Source: Leishmania donovani
Lineage: Eukaryota; Euglenozoa; Kinetoplastea; Trypanosomatida; Trypanosomatidae
DNA: 64,000 bases
Assembly: GCF_000227135.1 (NCBI RefSeq)
Contig: NC_018256.1
Span: 498,821 to 562,820 of the forward strand
Reading direction: 5' to 3'
Below, piece by piece: positions 37,725 through 47,970 of this stretch. Position 1 is the first letter of the stretch, and each line of letters begins with the position of its first letter. A model generated the notes under the pieces. The model had not been told where the DNA came from and ran no database searches. It saw nothing but the letters and a program-made list of their open reading frames with translations. The translations under genes and the position numbers were made by a program.

Positions 37725-39608
37725 ATGAAGCGCATCAGCGCCACCGAGCTGCAGGGCAACGTGCTCAAGCTGCCGCGTCTGCCCATTCCGTCGGTTGCGG
37801 CCACCATGGACGGGTACCGCTCATCGCTGCGTGCACTATGGTCACCCGAGGTGACGGCGCCGCACCTAGCCAAGCTGGACGCCTTCGTTAACTCCTCCGC
37901 CCCTGTGCTGCAGAGGCATCTGGTGGACGCGGACATGACCGCCGCGGAGTCGGGCAAGGCGCCGTTCACGTACGTGGAGGGCCTCTTGGCACAGTCGGCC
38001 CTCAACAGCCGTTCCCCACAAGAGGTGAATATGAACGCTAGCTTTGTTCTGCAGCAGGACATCGCCGGGGCGGATAGGACGCAGGCTGGAGTGGCATCGG
38101 CCCTCACCTACGGTATCGCGTGCTGGATTCAGGAACTTCGGACGAATGGTCTCTCCGTCCCGGCTGATCCGGCGGCGCAGTACGACGTGTCGCCGCTCCT
38201 CACCGAGTTTGGCCGTAGCCTCATTCCATCCAAGGAGACGGATCTGCTACATACCACGCCACTGGAGAAGCTAAGCCACATCATAGTACTGCACGATGGC
38301 CACCCTTACATGGTCCGCGTCTTTGACGAGCACGAGCGCGTGCTCGATCGCAGATTGATCCAGAAAGCCTTCGAGCTGATCCTCACCATCACTCCCGACC
38401 AGGACAATACGTCTCCTGTGTCGGTGCTGACGGCTGGTAGCCGCGCTGTGTGGGGCCAGGCGTACCAAGAGCTCCTCAAGACCCCCGAAAACGCCGAGGT
38501 GCTGCGCCTCTTCCACGAAAGCATCCTGGTGGTGTGTCTCGACAGCATGAAGTGGGGCAACGACGAGAGTCTGGCGGAGGCCTCGGCTCTGCACGGCAGC
38601 AAGGAGGAGCTGGAGAACCGCTGGTACGACAAGCATCAGATGATCGTCTCCGAGGATGGGCAGGTGGCGTTCAACTTCGATTCGACATCGAGCGACCGCG
38701 TGCACTGGGCCAAATGGATAGGCGACGTACTCTCTATCCTCAAAGAGAGGGGTGCTAGCGGAGGGTCGACGGATGGCATCGACGGTGTTGCCGTGAGCCG
38801 CATCGTGCGCCACCTGAGCGTGACATACGGCAAGTCGTTCGTTTCTCACATCCGCGCGGCACGCCAGGAGGCGCTGGCGATTGTGACGGACACCGAGGTG
38901 CACTCCATTCACCTTCCCTGTGGCAGGGTGCAGCTGTCCGCGCTAAAGGTGGAGCCGGATGCGTTTGTGCAGATGTGCCTGCAGTTAGCCATGTATAAGA
39001 TGCGCAACAAGCTGTACAGCACGACGGAGGTGTGCAGCACGGCCGGCTTCTTTCACGGCACCACGGAGCTGGTGCATACGACGTCCGAGGAGATGCTGGC
39101 GCTAGCGAAAAACCTCGCGCAGCTTCAGCAGGACGGCGAGCACGCCGCGGTGCTGGACACGAACGGCAAAGAAATGCTCACTAAGCTAATCCGCGCTACG
39201 AGCGACCGACACGTCGCCCTCACAGCTGCCGCATCGCGTGGCGAGGGATACGACCGCCACCTTATGGCTCTACGCCACGTCGCGCGCATCAACGGTGACA
39301 AGGCCGCGCTTGCCTTCTTTGAAGACGACTTGTTCCTCAAGACGAGCAGGTCGGTGCTGAGCACAAGCGAGTTTAGCCAGCCGTGGCTGCGGTACTACAC
39401 TTTTGGCCCCATGCAGAGCAACGGCTACGGTCTCGGGTACGTGATCGATGAGCAGGAGGTGCGCATTTCTCTCTCCGCCTTTACGAACAGCCCGACAACG
39501 AACGTGGCAGACCTGAAGGCGGCTCTGATGCTGTCTTGCAACACCCTCTGCGAGGTGCTTGGAGGCGCGCCAGCCGCAAACACCGCTGCAGCAGAAGCCA
39601 CAAAATGA
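37725..39608 (+). CDS. Carnitine/choline acyltransferase-like protein lacking the catalytic His
   Basis: A 627-residue member of the carnitine/choline acyltransferase family, which moves acyl groups between CoA and carnitine. Family landmarks in order: KLPRLPIP near the N terminus, LSHIIVLHDGHPYMVRVFD, ENRWYDKHQMIVSEDGQ, EPDAFVQMCLQLAMYK, the STS motif LSTSEF (546-548) and FGPMQSNGYGLGY with ISLSAF near the end. The usual catalytic signature (Glu-His a few residues after the GxxFN-like strand) reads FNFDSTSSD here (316-324), placing Ser320 where the His should be. The Arg expected before the T-x-E carnitine-binding turn is His451 (VHTTSEE). The coding frame is intact, so this is not a decayed gene but may be a pseudoenzyme or have altered chemistry. 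There is no peroxisomal C-terminal tripeptide. The ATG at 37725 is the first in the frame. Confidence 0.85.
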   Translation: MKRISATELQGNVLKLPRLPIPSVAATMDGYRSSLRALWSPEVTAPHLAKLDAFVNSSAPVLQRHLVDADMTAAESGKAPFTYVEGLLAQSALNSRSPQEVNMNASFVLQQDIAGADRTQAGVASALTYGIACWIQELRTNGLSVPADPAAQYDVSPLLTEFGRSLIPSKETDLLHTTPLEKLSHIIVLHDGHPYMVRVFDEHERVLDRRLIQKAFELILTITPDQDNTSPVSVLTAGSRAVWGQAYQELLKTPENAEVLRLFHESILVVCLDSMKWGNDESLAEASALHGSKEELENRWYDKHQMIVSEDGQVAFNFDSTSSDRVHWAKWIGDVLSILKERGASGGSTDGIDGVAVSRIVRHLSVTYGKSFVSHIRAARQEALAIVTDTEVHSIHLPCGRVQLSALKVEPDAFVQMCLQLAMYKMRNKLYSTTEVCSTAGFFHGTTELVHTTSEEMLALAKNLAQLQQDGEHAAVLDTNGKEMLTKLIRATSDRHVALTAAASRGEGYDRHLMALRHVARINGDKAALAFFEDDLFLKTSRSVLSTSEFSQPWLRYYTFGPMQSNGYGLGYVIDEQEVRISLSAFTNSPTTNVADLKAALMLSCNTLCEVLGGAPAANTAAAEATK

Positions 39609-41730
39609 GCGCCTTGCAACAAAAAAGAGGGTGAGGGAGGGGAGGAGGCTCGAGGCGTAGAGGGACAGGGGAGCATCCGACGCCTATGAATGAGAGACAG
39701 ACGAGAGGCTGGGCGCGCGCACTTGATCGCCACAACCCCCTCCCCCCAACCAAACCCACACGGAAATTCAGCCAGCACAGCGAGACGCAAATTCAGCCTT
39801 CGTTCCTCTTGTTTTCCGCTGTCCAGGACGCGCCACCTCGCCCGCTGATCTCGCGCTCTCTTTTGCGCAGCGTTTCTTCATTGCTGGTCATGATTCTCTT
39901 CGTTCTGTGCGTTGCTATACACACACGGATTACAGGCAGCCCCCTCCCCTCCCCCTTCTTCCCCCTCTCCCGCCTCTCTACACAAAGCACGGCAACCATT
40001 GCTCGCAGCAACCCACAAGCAGAGAGATAAGGGCCATGGTCGTGGTGGTGGGGAAACACAACAATCAGTGCGAACATTGTTGCTCGAGAACGGACCTGTG
40101 TTAGTGTATCGTGGGGGGGGGGGAGGGGGCGTTTCGCAGGGTGTCTGGCCCGAGTTGGCAACATTCATCCTCCCCGCTCCTCCCACCGCGAGCATAACTC
40201 TGTTCTGGTGCTTTCTGTCTCTCTGTCTTCCGCCCCTTTTCTTGTCGTCTTGTTCGCCCTCCTCCTTCGCCTTTGTGGAGGGTATGTGTGAATATCGCCA
40301 TTTCACCTTCTCGTACGCCCCGCCCTTCTCCCTTCCAGTTGTCCCCCTTCCGCGTTTCGCCTGTGCGATCTTCTGTTTGTTTTGTGTGGCTGACTTTCTC
40401 GAGCGCCTCCTTGTCGAAAATGTTTTCTTTGTGTGCGTGTGAGCGCATAGAAAGAGCCCAGGAAGAGGTGGCCCACGAGGAAAAAAAGGGGGGGGACAAG
40501 CCGAATCGGTTTCTTTGCGCTCTACCCTCCACCCTCCCTCCCCCCTCGGCATCACTTTTCTTCGCAAGCGTCTCCGCACCTCTGCGTACTTGGGCCGGTG
40601 CGTCTCTGTATATGTCAGTGTTTCACATTTTTCTGTTATTTGTCATGGCGCGGTGTGTGTTTGTGTGTGTGCGTGTGCTAGTGAGCTGCTTTTCTTATTT
40701 CTCTTGGTACGGTCGTTTTCGTCACTCTCTTTCTCTCAGTAGCCTTGCTGAAAAAAGGTTAACGTGTTAGCGTTTGTGTGGTGATGTCGCTGATGTTGGT
40801 TTCTTCGCCTTACCGTCGGCCCACTTTGCACCTCTCCTTGTTTTTGTTTCCCTATGGGCGCTCTTTTGCATCGTATGCTCCGACGCCCACCCTTTCTTTT
40901 TTTTTTTTGGTTGAGACTTGCTTGTGCTTCATCTCCCTTCCTCTTATTAACGTCTCTCTCTTCGTGTGTGTCTGTATGTGTTTGTGTTCCATCTCTACGC
41001 AGCAGCCGACACGGGGATGTTACCTCCTCCTCTTCTCTGCCTGTTAGGGGGAGCATTTCTTTTTTTTTTTGTCCTTTGTGGCGTGGCTCTCGCGTCTATT
41101 TGAGGTGAGGGAGAGGGGATGTATGGTGTGCGAGTAGCAGGGCAGGGCGTGTGCTGCTGGGCTTGCCTGTATGTGAAGTGTTCGTCTTTGATTGGTGTGT
41201 CCGTTGTTTCTTCTCCATAATCTACTCAAGCCAGCTTCACTTTTGTGGCTTGATGTACTCTGCAGTGAGTGAGATTAGGGCACGCTGTATGTGCCCTCTG
41301 AAGTAGGTCTCTAAAGGGATACCGATCGATTGGGGAAGGGGACGCTGCCGGTAGTCTGTCGTTTTGGCGTGCACCTTCGCTGAGGCCAACGGCGCGGCCG
41401 GGCCGAATGGGGAGGTTGGGAGTAGCTGGAGACGCGGAACGAAGAGGGACAAGAGCGTACGAACGCTGTTTTTTCTTTTGAGTCAATGCCGCTTACGAGC
41501 AGCCGCTGGCTTCCGCTGAAGGGAGTCATCACGCCACCAATAGGGCACGTGTTTCCGGGTCTTGCTCAAGGGGCCTCTTTCACGTTCTCTCAGGGACACT
41601 GCTTACGAGTCTGTTTCTCTCTTGTTTTTCGTTCGCCTCTCTTCCGCTAGCACGTCCCCCCCTCTCTCACCCTCGTAGTCTCACATTTCTCTCTACTTGT
41701 TCTCTTTCGGGCTTGCTGCCTTGAACTGTC

Positions 41731-42329
41731 CCTGATGACGGAAGACACCGCAGTGCGTGGTATCGCAGGCTCCCGTGTCCCCCCACCCCACACCCTGTGT
41801 GGGGCGGAAGCCAAGCATCCCTCCCTCTCCTATCCTTCCCAATGCCGGGCGGCTTCTGGTGGTGCCATTGACAAGTGCCGACGACGTAGTGGGGGAGACC
41901 AGAGCGATGCATCGCCACTGATGTCGGCCTTGTGGTCCTGGATGGCGTTGTGCGTCGAAGCACCTGCGACAAGGGACACGCCTGTGTCATTAACGGGATG
42001 GTCAAGGTGTCCACGGGACTCGAGGGCATCGCACCCGACCCTCTCGCTGCCTACCTGTGCGTGGTGCCTGAGTTCCACCCCCCGAGCGGGGATGCGCCGG
42101 GAGTGGTGACCGGCACGATGGGGGAGCGGCTTTGTGGCGACCCGCGAGGCCGCGGGTGGGTGGGTGGAGTTGGAGGGCAGAGGTCGTGCTCTCCGATGGC
42201 TCAGTGGGGGCCTTGTGCTGAAACGCGTGTGTTCACGGCTGCTTCGCACCGGGCGGTGGGGTCCTGTGACAGTTCAGGCAGAGTGAAGCTCAAGACATGC
42301 GCTATGTCAGAATGGATACGCTGAAAAAG
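41731..42329 (+). mobile_element. SIDER2-like retroposon (near full length)
   Basis: A GC-rich block of about 600 bases that stands out from the C/T-rich flanks. It begins at cctgatgacggaagacacc and ends in ctgaaaaagg. From memory its internal segments (for example ggcgacccgcgaggccgcgg, gctcagtgggggccttgtgc, and caggcagagtgaagctcaag) look like the Leishmania SIDER2 consensus. It shares both ends with the shorter element at 24101-24452. Frames through it are closed within a few hundred bases, as expected for a non-coding SIDER. SIDER2 elements in 3' UTRs are known to lower mRNA stability, so it may act on the upstream acyltransferase-like transcript. Borders are approximate. Confidence 0.75.
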
Positions 42330-42837
42330 GGTTTTCTTTTGTTATTAGCCAACTGGCGTCCTTGTGCCGCGTTGTCACCCACCCTCCTTCCTTCCCGTTG
42401 CTAATCTCTCTTTGGCTCTGTCTCTGCCCCTTCCACCCACTGGCAGGCCCACTGTATTGGCCCTCGATCCTCTCTATTCCTGCCTCCTTCATGACGTTCT
42501 TGTTGCGTGTTGTCTGCCTTTTTTTTACCTTTTCTAAAAGGCACGCACAGCAACCTCCAACGAGGACCACGCACGCACGGAGGCGCGCAGGCACCCCAGA
42601 TCCGAGACACATGGATCCATGAAGGTAAGAGCAGAAGGTAGGCAAAGGAAGGCAGACAGGCGGAGCAACACGACTCACTCGCCTGCCTATATGCGCACGC
42701 GCGCACTAAGAGCAGCTCCCACGAGCTTCCTCGTCTCTTCCTCGCGTCTTTGCGCCAGGTGCATCCAAGCTTGTTGTCCAGCGAGACCCTGAGTCTTCCG
42801 CAAAAGTGTACACAGCGCGGCGGCAAAGGCGGCGCAG

Positions 42838-43040
42838 GCTTTCCCCTCTCTTGCTCCTTCTTGCCTTGTTCTCGCCCTTCCTCCTCCTCGTGTCTTCTTT
42901 CCACTCTCGATGTACGCTCTTAACACCTTCGCACCCTCTTCGCACTCTCTGTGCCTCTTTTCCCTCCTTCTGTTTCTTGCTCGCGTTTGCACTCTCCTGC
43001 TCACCAACGCCACCGCTGCGTGAATGCCGCCGCATGGCAG
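42838..43040 (+). promoter_or_regulatory. Predicted polypyrimidine region and spliced-leader acceptor for RPC34
   Basis: A C/T-dominated stretch from about 42838 to 43010 contains no AG from about 42905 until 43039-43040, the predicted acceptor. The 5' UTR would be about 293 nt. Confidence 0.35.
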
Positions 43041-43333
43041 CCACGCGTCTGTGGACGAACTCGTTTTCCACGTACGTCCTCTGAGAGAGAACACCGCCAA
43101 GGCGGGCAAAGGAGCCGCCAACGCACCGCTGCGCGGGCGCCTCCTCACTGTCTCCTCTCCACGACCAGCGTTGTGTGCGGCCAGTGTTTTGCACGACAGA
43201 GCGGCTGTTTCGCGTACCGCATCCGCTTTCGTTGTCGTGGTAGGCGTGTGTGTCGGTGTGTGCCTGTTCGTCTGCCTGTCGTATGTGATTCCTCTCAACT
43301 CGGAACCGAAGCACTCCTCGCTGATCGCGCAAA

Positions 43334-44680
43334 ATGTCCCTCTCGTCTTCCATGACGGTGGAGCAGCGCATCCTGCACCGGCTCTCCGCCTGCGCCGAGG
43401 AGGCCATCCCTTATGAGCGGCTCAAGAGGGAGCTGCAGCTCGGCCCCAGCGGCGGCGAGGGAGCGGTGCGCCAACTGATGGAGCAGAATCGAGTGCGCCT
43501 GCGCCGCGGCAACGGCGCCGACACGCAGATATACATCTCCATCGTGAACAACATTAACGAGAACCTGTCTCTGGTGCTCGACGCGGTGCGGGCGAGCGGG
43601 TCCAGTGGGATCGATCAGACCCAGCTGCTGAGCAAGGTGCGGATGCCCAAGACGGAGCTTGGCAAGGCTCTCGCAGCGCTAACGGCGAAGAACCTCATAA
43701 AGGAGCACCGCTCCTTCACGAACCGGGCGAAGCGCATCTACACACTCTTCAATATTGACCCGTCGACGCACATCACGGGGGGCGCCATGTACTGCGGCGA
43801 GGAGCTCGACGTCGCCTTTGTGGATGAGTGGCGTCGCGAGCTGACACGGTTTGTGTCAACGCGGCGGATGGTCAGCTTTGACCAGATCAAGCGGCATGTC
43901 GAAGCGGTGCAGAGCGCTGCCGGTGGCCGTGGTAGTGGCAGCGCTCCGCCCGCCGCAGGTCTTGCGGCGAATCACCCGTCCAGCACATCCACCCAGCCGT
44001 ACAACCTGCCCGTTGTCTTCACCATGATTGACTCAGCGATGCAGCGGCCTGCCGGCGGTGGCCCGTCGTTGTCCACGTCTGGCATGGCATCCGCGGGCAG
44101 CAGCTACACGTTTGTAGCGAAACAGCTCTCCGACCTGGACCTGCGCACCCTCGTCCACACCCTCGTCCTCGACGGCGTACTGGAGATGCTTATACCAGCC
44201 ACCACGGAGGAGGTCAACACACCTCAGTACCAGCTTGCGCACGGCCAGAGTGTGATGCGGCACTTCACAGCGCAGGCGCGGCGTCCTCGCCAACGGCCCT
44301 TGCCGACAGGCATGGAGGGGCCGGCGCTGCAGCGCGTGCGCCAAGAGAATGACTTGGTGTTGGGGTTGTCTGGGCACCCGTCCGCTGCTCCGCCCTCTTT
44401 GGCGTCAACTGCTGCGGCTGGTGGCGGAAGTGGGTGCATTCCCGATGTAGAGGATGACGGACTCAGCAACAGCACCATGGAGGCCCTTCGCCAGTCCAGC
44501 CTCTGGGAGCCGGCGCCCGTCTCGCAACCATCTTCGAAGGACGCTGTTGACGGCTGGTCCTACATGCCGGCTGTGGGCTTTCCCTGCCTCGGGTGCCCCC
44601 TTCTGGATCAATGCTCCGTTTCGTGCCGTGGCGTGGTGAATCCGAAGGGGTGCACCTACCTGAAAGGCTGGCTAAGTTGA
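43334..44680 (+). CDS. RPC34: RNA polymerase III subunit RPC34 (RPC6/POLR3F)
   Basis: A 448-residue subunit of RNA polymerase III that helps recruit TFIIIB and open promoters of tRNA, 5S and small RNA genes. Two N-terminal winged-helix domains are visible: MTVEQRILHRL through QLMEQNRVRLRR, then ENLSLVLDAVRASGSSGIDQ through LIKEHRSFTNRAKRIYTLF. They are followed by the family hallmark ITGGAMYCGEELDVAFVDEW. The C terminus carries four cysteines, Cys418, Cys421, Cys427 and Cys440 (C-x2-C-x5-C-x12-C), matching the iron-sulfur-binding end of human and yeast homologs. The protein is about 130 residues longer than those homologs because of insertions rich in Gly, Ala and Ser (about 195-260 and 315-400). 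The ATG at 43334 has an A-rich context (caaaATG) and begins directly with the first winged helix. Confidence 0.92.
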   Translation: MSLSSSMTVEQRILHRLSACAEEAIPYERLKRELQLGPSGGEGAVRQLMEQNRVRLRRGNGADTQIYISIVNNINENLSLVLDAVRASGSSGIDQTQLLSKVRMPKTELGKALAALTAKNLIKEHRSFTNRAKRIYTLFNIDPSTHITGGAMYCGEELDVAFVDEWRRELTRFVSTRRMVSFDQIKRHVEAVQSAAGGRGSGSAPPAAGLAANHPSSTSTQPYNLPVVFTMIDSAMQRPAGGGPSLSTSGMASAGSSYTFVAKQLSDLDLRTLVHTLVLDGVLEMLIPATTEEVNTPQYQLAHGQSVMRHFTAQARRPRQRPLPTGMEGPALQRVRQENDLVLGLSGHPSAAPPSLASTAAAGGGSGCIPDVEDDGLSNSTMEALRQSSLWEPAPVSQPSSKDAVDGWSYMPAVGFPCLGCPLLDQCSVSCRGVVNPKGCTYLKGWLS

Positions 44681-46206
44681 CCCCCTCCCTCCTCCTCCAG
44701 ATACAAGTCCAGGGGCGACAACAAGAAAGCGACACATCGAGCAGCACCGTCGCTGTAGTCTCAGCAGTTGTGCGGGAGGGAGTTGGACCTTCCGGCAGCG
44801 GTGGGAGGTGTAGGGTGTTTGCACTGGTGTCTATGAGCATGGGCAGAAACGGAGGGATGTGAAAGGTGGTGGTGGTGGCGGTAGAGCTGCCTGTGTGTGT
44901 GCACGCCTTTTTTTCTTGAGTGCTGCGAAGGAAAGACGCTCGCGCACCCGTCCGTATCATCTCTCTCTTCTCATAGCAGCGACACAACACCCGGTGTGTG
45001 TGTGCGCGCGCGTGTGCATAGCTTCTGCAGTGCAGTGTACCCTCACTCCCACTCCCCCAAGCTAACATAAGCGTTCCACTCCACACCAACAGCGCTCAAC
45101 TCCACTGCATGCGCTTTTAACCCCCTCCCCCCCTTTGCCTTGCTTTGACTCGCGCCTAAGATATAACCGCACCCACAGACTCACGCTCACTGTGCTCAGG
45201 GCCACCGCTGTTGAAGTCAGAGGCGAGGACCTAAGGACAGTGGCGAGAACGCGGGACTCGATGAACAGAGGGAGCGTCGTCCCCTCACAACCCCTCTTTC
45301 TCATGTGGGCGGGTGCCCGTGTGCACGTGGGGCGTTCACCTCTCTCTCTTGTTACTCGTGCTCGCTTGCCATTCCGCTTCCCTCCCTTGCCTTCTCCCGA
45401 ATCACACGCCGGGAGAGCATGAGCTGCGAGGCAGCAGCAAGCCCATCGGAGGGTGGTGTGGTGCACATGGGACAGGCCACACCTTCCTGCGTGGTGGCGG
45501 AGAGGAAGCACAGCTTTCCCCCCTTAATAGCAACAACAAGGAAGGAAACGAAAAGTAAGCGAAAAAAGAGGCATGTGATAGCTTTTTGCATCCATATCCG
45601 GGAGCTGTGGGCCGGAGGAGGAGGAGGGGCGTGGAAAGCAGTGTGGGCCATCCGCATCTCCTCTACCGCCTTCTCCGCACGATGGATTGGAGCCTTTTTG
45701 CCCTACACGCGAGGGGGCGCGGCTTTTCGTGCCTGCAGCCGTTGAAAGTCTTTGCATTTTGCTTCTGCGAGCAGTTCGGCTTCCTGCATGCCTGTGCTCC
45801 TCTCCAGCTTCTGCGTTGCTCGCTCTTTTCTCCTTTCCGTCTCTCCCCCTGCACACGCACCCTCCACCGACGGGGCGCTGGTTCCCGGAGACGGACATCG
45901 GCGCGGCGAAGCGCGAGGTGCCTGGCTCGGCGGAAAGTAGAAGAGCAGCACAAACAAAAATCGTTTTCTGCCTTTTCTTGTTGCCGCTGTGTGGGATGGT
46001 GAAGTGCGGCACCGACTCTCAAGACAGACGTAGAGATTCACGCACGGCCTTTTTGAAAGAGAGATCCAGGGGGCCTGCGCGACCTATCGCGCGCGCACAC
46101 ACACAGAGGGGCGCCTGTGTTCCTTTGCTTCCCTCCCTTCCTTGCCTGCTCATTATCTGCATGAGCATCTAGCCACTCTTGCTGCTGCAGCCTTTACGAG
46201 AGGACA
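44681..46206. other. Intergenic region, no gene seen
   Basis: A 1.5-kb gap with alternating G-rich and C/T-rich blocks, and a short GT/GC run near 44993-45016. Frames on both strands are low-complexity. Contains the RPC34 3' UTR and the kinase 5' UTR. Confidence 0.55.
46126..46165 (+). promoter_or_regulatory. Predicted polypyrimidine tract and spliced-leader acceptor for the kinase gene
   Basis: A C/T tract at about 46120-46150 is followed by the first AG at 46164-46165. The 5' UTR would be about 41 nt before the ATG at 46207. Confidence 0.4.
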
Positions 46207-47970
46207 ATGCCATCGCCATGCCCCTCCTCATCCTCGCCTCTGCTAGGCAGCATCACCAACGGTATTCGCTCGCCGTCAAGAGGTCCAGTGCAGCAGCAGC
46301 AGCAGCAGCACCAGCTACATGCCCCGATGCGACTGCGTCTACACGAGGACGGCAACATTCGCGCATGCCCAGAGAAGTCTGGCGGAGGTGTCAGCCAAGC
46401 GTGCGCTCCGCCGCTGCCGGCTGCTTCGGCCTCTGCTCGAGGGAAGGAGGAACCGAGCGCAAAGCGTCATCATGCAGAGCCGTCATCTTGCCCGGGACCA
46501 GACGGCGACAGCAGTTCTGTCGGCAGGAGTGCGGCGGCGACAGCCGTCACCATTGCCGCTCCTCTGCTTTCTACATCAAACCCCTCTTCGCGGGCTGCGC
46601 CTTCGCCTTTTCGTTTTCTGTGCACATCTCTCGGTGGGTGCCCGGTGGTCGGGGCGAAGGGTGCACGCGTTCACCTGCCAGGCTCGTCAGCAAGTTGCGA
46701 CGTGAGCGGCAGTGTCGCTCCGAGGGACCTTTCGACCACATCTGCGCACTCAAAGGCGCATTCCACGGCGGCCGTTGTGCGGGCCTCGCCCTCGTCGGGC
46801 GTCGTTTCACCACCGCTCTCTGCGACTTACCCCTCCCTGGTATCTGCTTCTCGCGGCGCGCGCGTCGTTTGCTCTCATCCTCAGCCCGCATCGGCGTCTT
46901 CAGTCCCTGGCGCTATCATTGACACATCAGCACCGTCGCCAGTGCCATCGCGGCCGCACCGCATCCATCAACACGAGCTTCGCCCCGCAGATTTCCGTCG
47001 TGAGGAGGTGCTCGGTGAGGGGAGCTATTCGATCGTCACCCTTGCCACGCACCGTGCGTCGGGCCTGTGCTTCGCGCTGAAGGAGATCGACCGAAGCCGC
47101 CTGCGATGGCGACCGCTGGAGGCGCAGCTGCGCTGGGAGATCAATTTGCAGCGGACGCTGCGCCACCCGCACATCGTGCGACTCTACAGCTACTTCATTA
47201 CGCCAGACTGCATCAGTCTCGTGCTGGAGTACTGCAGCGGCGGGACGCTGCTGAGTCGGTTGAGAGCTGCACCACAGCACCGCTTGTCGGAGCGGCAGGC
47301 ATCGCGCTACACTCGCCACGTGGCGAAGGCGCTGACACATCTGCACGGGCTCGGAGTGGCGCACCGAGACCTGAAGCTGGAAAATGTGCTCATCGATGCA
47401 GACGGCATTGCCAAGCTGGCAGACTTTGGCTGGTCACGCCCTGTTGTGCATCCATTGCCACCCAGTAAGTCAGCGGCTACTGCTCAGACTGCAGGCGACA
47501 GGAACGACGTACCGTGTAGCAGCGCGGAGCACGACACGAGCAACGAGGACCCGACGGAAGGGGTGGCAGAGGGTCGCCGCACCGTGTGTGGCACTCTGGA
47601 CTACCTCTCGCCTGAGATGGTCTCCGGCCAAGCACACTCGGCCAAGACAGACGTCTGGTCGCTTGGTGTCATGCTGGCCGAGATGCTGACCGGCACGCCG
47701 CCCTTCTACACCGAGTCGACTCAGCAGACGCTTTACGCCATCCAGCGGCTGCCGCCCAACCTCACCGGCTTACGCCCTAAAGGCCGCGGGCCAGGGCTCA
47801 CTGGTAGCGGTGCCTCCGCCACGGGTAATGTGTGTCTGACCCTCGACGAACCCGTGGCCCTATCTGCAGGTGCGCTCTCTCTCATTCACGCTATGCTCCA
47901 GAAGGACCCGTCGGCGCGACCGACGATGCAGGAGGTGTTGGGCCATGCCTGGCTGCAAAAAACTCGTTAG
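46207..47970 (+). CDS. Aurora-like serine/threonine protein kinase with enlarged activation loop
   Basis: A 587-residue kinase. The first 255 residues are disordered (Ser/Ala/Pro-rich, with a QQQQQQ run near residue 32). The kinase domain covers about 260-587: glycine loop GEGSYS (270-275), ALK with Lys292, alpha-C Glu311, catalytic HRDLKLEN (Asp388), DFGWS (Asp406) and CGTLDYLSPEMV. DFGWS together with RRTVCGTLDYLSPEM is characteristic of the Aurora family; Thr459 corresponds to the activating T-loop threonine. All catalytic residues are present. Unlike usual Auroras, about 40 extra residues, rich in Ser, Asp and Glu, separate DFGWS from RRT, and a Gly-rich insertion lies before the last helices (near residue 525). 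Trypanosomatids have several Aurora-like kinases, of which AUK1 acts in the chromosomal passenger complex; this divergent copy is more likely one of the others. Confidence 0.88.
   Translation: MPSPCPSSSSPLLGSITNGIRSPSRGPVQQQQQQHQLHAPMRLRLHEDGNIRACPEKSGGGVSQACAPPLPAASASARGKEEPSAKRHHAEPSSCPGPDGDSSSVGRSAAATAVTIAAPLLSTSNPSSRAAPSPFRFLCTSLGGCPVVGAKGARVHLPGSSASCDVSGSVAPRDLSTTSAHSKAHSTAAVVRASPSSGVVSPPLSATYPSLVSASRGARVVCSHPQPASASSVPGAIIDTSAPSPVPSRPHRIHQHELRPADFRREEVLGEGSYSIVTLATHRASGLCFALKEIDRSRLRWRPLEAQLRWEINLQRTLRHPHIVRLYSYFITPDCISLVLEYCSGGTLLSRLRAAPQHRLSERQASRYTRHVAKALTHLHGLGVAHRDLKLENVLIDADGIAKLADFGWSRPVVHPLPPSKSAATAQTAGDRNDVPCSSAEHDTSNEDPTEGVAEGRRTVCGTLDYLSPEMVSGQAHSAKTDVWSLGVMLAEMLTGTPPFYTESTQQTLYAIQRLPPNLTGLRPKGRGPGLTGSGASATGNVCLTLDEPVALSAGALSLIHAMLQKDPSARPTMQEVLGHAWLQKTR

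Larger units (their letters stand above)
39609..43333. other. 3.7-kb gap holding a SIDER2-like element, no gene seen
   Basis: C/T-rich stretches occur at 39925-39980 and 40150-40400, with T-runs near 40898-40911 and 41057-41070. A SIDER2-like element (about 41731-42329) is probably in the 3' UTR of the acyltransferase-like gene. The last part (42838-43333) has the pyrimidine-rich leader of the RPC34 gene. Frames are not convincing. Confidence 0.6.
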
